A DNA stretch of 64,000 nucleotides from Dioscorea cayenensis subsp. rotundata. Lineage: Eukaryota > Streptophyta > Magnoliopsida > Dioscoreales > Dioscoreaceae. Shown here piece after piece: positions 62,221 through 64,000 of the stretch. The stretch is taken from contig NC_052488.1 of NCBI RefSeq assembly GCF_009730915.1, forward strand, positions 19,958,305-20,022,304, written 5' to 3'. Position 1 is the first letter of the stretch. Each line of letters starts with the position of its first letter. Both the position numbers and the translations under genes were made by a program. Under the pieces are notes generated by a model. The model had not been told where the DNA came from, searched no databases, and saw only the letters and a list, made by a program, of their open reading frames with translations.

Positions 62221-62856
62221 GCAACCTTTCGATGCCTTCGCTCGACGACGAGGGAGCATCGCGGTCTTCCCGAGGTCGACGGCGAAGAAGATGAAAGAGA
62301 TGAGGTCGACGACGGGGAAGGCGATGAAGGCGAAGGCGGCGAGATCGAACCCTCATCGTAGCCGCTTCCTCCCTCCGTTCACATCGCGACTTAGGCACCA
62401 TGGATCGAACCCGGAATGATCCCTAACCCTAACCCTATTGCTATCCATGTTGCGGTCTCCGCGATCGAGAATGGTTCAGTTCGAGTTCGACCCGTCTTAT
62501 CGGCGTCGCCACGAAGACCTCACCACTCCGACCGCCGAGGAGCGTCGCCCAGCCGGATCGCCACGCCGATAAAGATTTCTCCTTTAAGACCCCACACGAG
62601 CGAGGCCACTGCCGAGATCGCTCGCCCGGATCCGGAGCTCGGCACTCAGCGTTCGCGAGATCGTGACGATGAGATACTCAATGTCCCTACTCGATGAGGG
62701 TCTCTGTTTAAAAATAAGCTCTGCATTTAAGAAATGAGTTCTCTGTTTATATGCTTGTTTGTCTTTGTTTAACTATCGATGTTTCTGTTTAATATATTGC
62801 GTTTACATTTAAAAAACTGCTTAAATATCGTTGTTTCTATTTAAATATGTACGAGT
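62221..62856 (+). repeat. GC-rich tandem duplication, unit 2 (636 bp)
   Basis: Directly follows unit 1, begins with the same gcaacctttcgatgccttcg and ends gtacgagt. It has several small deletions relative to unit 1, which shift its frames differently, so neither copy is an intact gene. Confidence 0.85.
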
Positions 62857-62937
62857 GGCCAAGATTAATTGGTTTTTATATCCAGGATTAATTTATCACG
62901 TAAATATTTATTTTTCTGTTTAAATATTAATGTTTTT

Positions 62938-63151
62938 GTTTAAAAAATGAGTTTTATGTTTAAAAAAATGAGGTTTCTGTTTAAGAAATGAGTTTTCTGT
63001 TTAAGAAATGAGGTTTCTGTTTAAGAAATGAGTTTTTTGTTTAAGAAATGAGGTTCTGTTTAAGAAATGAGGTTTCTGTTTAAGAAATGAATTCTCTGTT
63101 TAAGAAATGAACTCTCTGTTTAAAAAAATGAGCTCTCTGTTTAAGAAATGA
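62938..63151 (+). repeat. Right array of gtttaagaaatgag-type repeats (about 11 units)
   Basis: About eleven units of 19-22 bp in the same orientation as the left array, with better conserved cores (gtttaagaaatgag, variants aatgaa). It lies about 200 bp inside the right end of the 2.4-kb element. Confidence 0.9.
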
Positions 63152-63346
63152 GTACATGCAAAAAGGAATGCAAAAAAGAATGAAAAAAATATATGCAAAA
63201 AGGTTTAAGGGCAATGATGGAATTTCATAATGCAGGGGGTAAAAAGGAAGTGAAACAATAAAGGAAGGGTTGTCTGAGGTATGCAAAACTCACAGGGGCT
63301 GTTTGGGAAGTTTTGAAATTATCGAGGAGTAAACAGTAATTTTCCC

Positions 63347-63371
63347 TAATAATAATAATAATAATAATAAT
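63347..63371 (+). repeat. TAA trinucleotide microsatellite containing the putative right target-site copy
   Basis: About eight taa units directly follow the element end. The left flank has about four, so the array has changed in length since insertion, or the element landed inside it. Confidence 0.85.
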
Positions 63372-64000
63372 ATATAATTCTTGAAGATAGAACAGCTTTC
63401 CACCCGGATCATTCTTTGAGTTCTACTCAGAAATGAAAATCACATGTGCCACTGTTGAGAGTATCATATGACATTGATCACAATTATTTAATTCTTATCG
63501 TGAGCATAATTGGTGACAGGGAATGAGAAATGATATTTTGAATGGTCTATTTTTTTAAAAAATTTTTTTAATCACATACAATCCTTGTATTTTGATTGAT
63601 GTGTGTGTATATATATATATTTGGCAAATACAACTAGCACTACCTTACAAAGGGTTGTAAAAAAATAGATAAGACAAGTAGTGCACCAGTTAAGTGGGTT
63701 AATGATCTCTGGGTTTTATCATGTGAGGTGTACTAATACGCGGGATAATAATGATCTGATAATACTACTATAATATTTTTATAATATATCTACAATATTT
63801 ATATAGTATTATATTGCGCATGAATTTGGCCGTACACCACTCACTTATTTAAGTGACGTACCACGAGACAATCTAGTGGTTGTCCTTAATAAATTCAAAA
63901 AGTGACAAGAAAAGAGAAGTGAAAATTTGGAGGTTGTCTTTAATAAATTTAGAAAGTGACAAGAAAAGAGAAGTGAAAATTTGGATGTTCCCTTTTTATT
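63372..64000. other. AT-rich DNA at the right edge, no gene seen
   Basis: Contains an AT microsatellite at about 63606-63621 and a 54-bp tandem duplication at 63878-63985. No reading frame or element end is recognisable. Confidence 0.6.
63878..63985 (+). repeat. 54-bp tandem duplication
   Basis: Two adjacent 54-bp units, both containing gtgacaagaaaagagaagtg and aaaatttgga. They begin at 63878 and 63932 and differ at only a few bases. Confidence 0.9.

Larger units (their letters stand above)
60924..63346. mobile_element. Non-autonomous Mutator-like derivative related to the 46-55.6-kb element
   Basis: The 2,423-bp element starts gtggaaattgccaaaaacac and ends acagtaattttccc. Both ends match the larger element upstream of the starch synthase gene. 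On the left they share the gaaattgccaaaaac start, the ccttccttttga/ccctccttttaa segment and a ggac(t)gaaa(t)tgtcccctgc-type segment about 170 bases in; on the right, the cagtaattttccct end. Instead of transposase it holds two arrays of a gtttaagaaatgag-type unit and a tandem duplication of a GC-rich gene-like block. A 9-bp taataataa flanks it on both sides. I read it as a deletion or capture derivative mobilised by the larger family. Confidence 0.8.

Overview
This window is nuclear DNA of a flowering plant. The evidence is large intron-containing genes with GT..AG junctions, a plastid-type starch synthase, a SAP-domain splicing factor, an F-box/kelch protein, and abundant plant retrotransposon and Mutator-like sequence in AT-rich intergenic DNA. 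A non-grass monocot is possible, but the sequence alone does not settle it. Two N runs of exactly 1,000 bases (29262-30261 and 42038-43037) are scaffold gaps.

Left half, 1-27.4 kb, gene-rich. About 5.2 kb of AT-rich DNA with no recognisable gene is followed by an intronless mitochondrial ribosomal protein bL12 gene (minus). Head-to-head with it is an ACINUS-like SAP/RRM gene (plus, 4 coding exons, 680 aa by my splicing). Next comes an F-box/kelch gene (plus) whose start-codon frame and F-box/kelch frame differ by one base. It is tail-to-tail with a very long NT-C2/coiled-coil gene (minus, 10 coding exons, 2,038 aa by my splicing). From memory, the last two resemble neighbouring Arabidopsis loci (At1g22040 and At1g22060), which suggests conserved microsynteny.

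Middle, 27.4-46 kb, repeat-rich. It holds AT-rich DNA with a degenerate direct duplication, a ribosomal protein eL13 pseudogene, and a 1.8-kb Mutator-like element with 428-bp terminal inverted repeats and a perfect 9-bp target-site duplication. A decayed Ty1/copia fragment is joined inside its RNase H to the 3' half of a Ty3/gypsy chromovirus, followed by minus-strand LTR-type non-coding remnants up to the second gap.

Right part, 46-64 kb. A decayed ~9.6-kb Mutator-like element carries a mudrA-type transposase remnant (minus) and, convergent to it, a C48/ULP1-like peptidase remnant (plus). It ends about 300 bp upstream of the TATA box of a complete soluble starch synthase II gene (plus, 8 coding exons, 775 aa). 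About 640 bp beyond the starch synthase stop codon lies a 2.4-kb non-autonomous relative with the same ends. That relative has two arrays of a gtttaagaaatgag-type repeat and a tandemly duplicated GC-rich, gene-like block. The starch synthase gene is therefore bracketed by two members of one Mutator-like family.

The host genes act in separate processes: mitochondrial translation, splicing, ubiquitin ligation, a coiled-coil scaffold of unknown role, and amylopectin synthesis. They show no joint pathway. All exon coordinates are my manual splicing and were not checked against transcripts.
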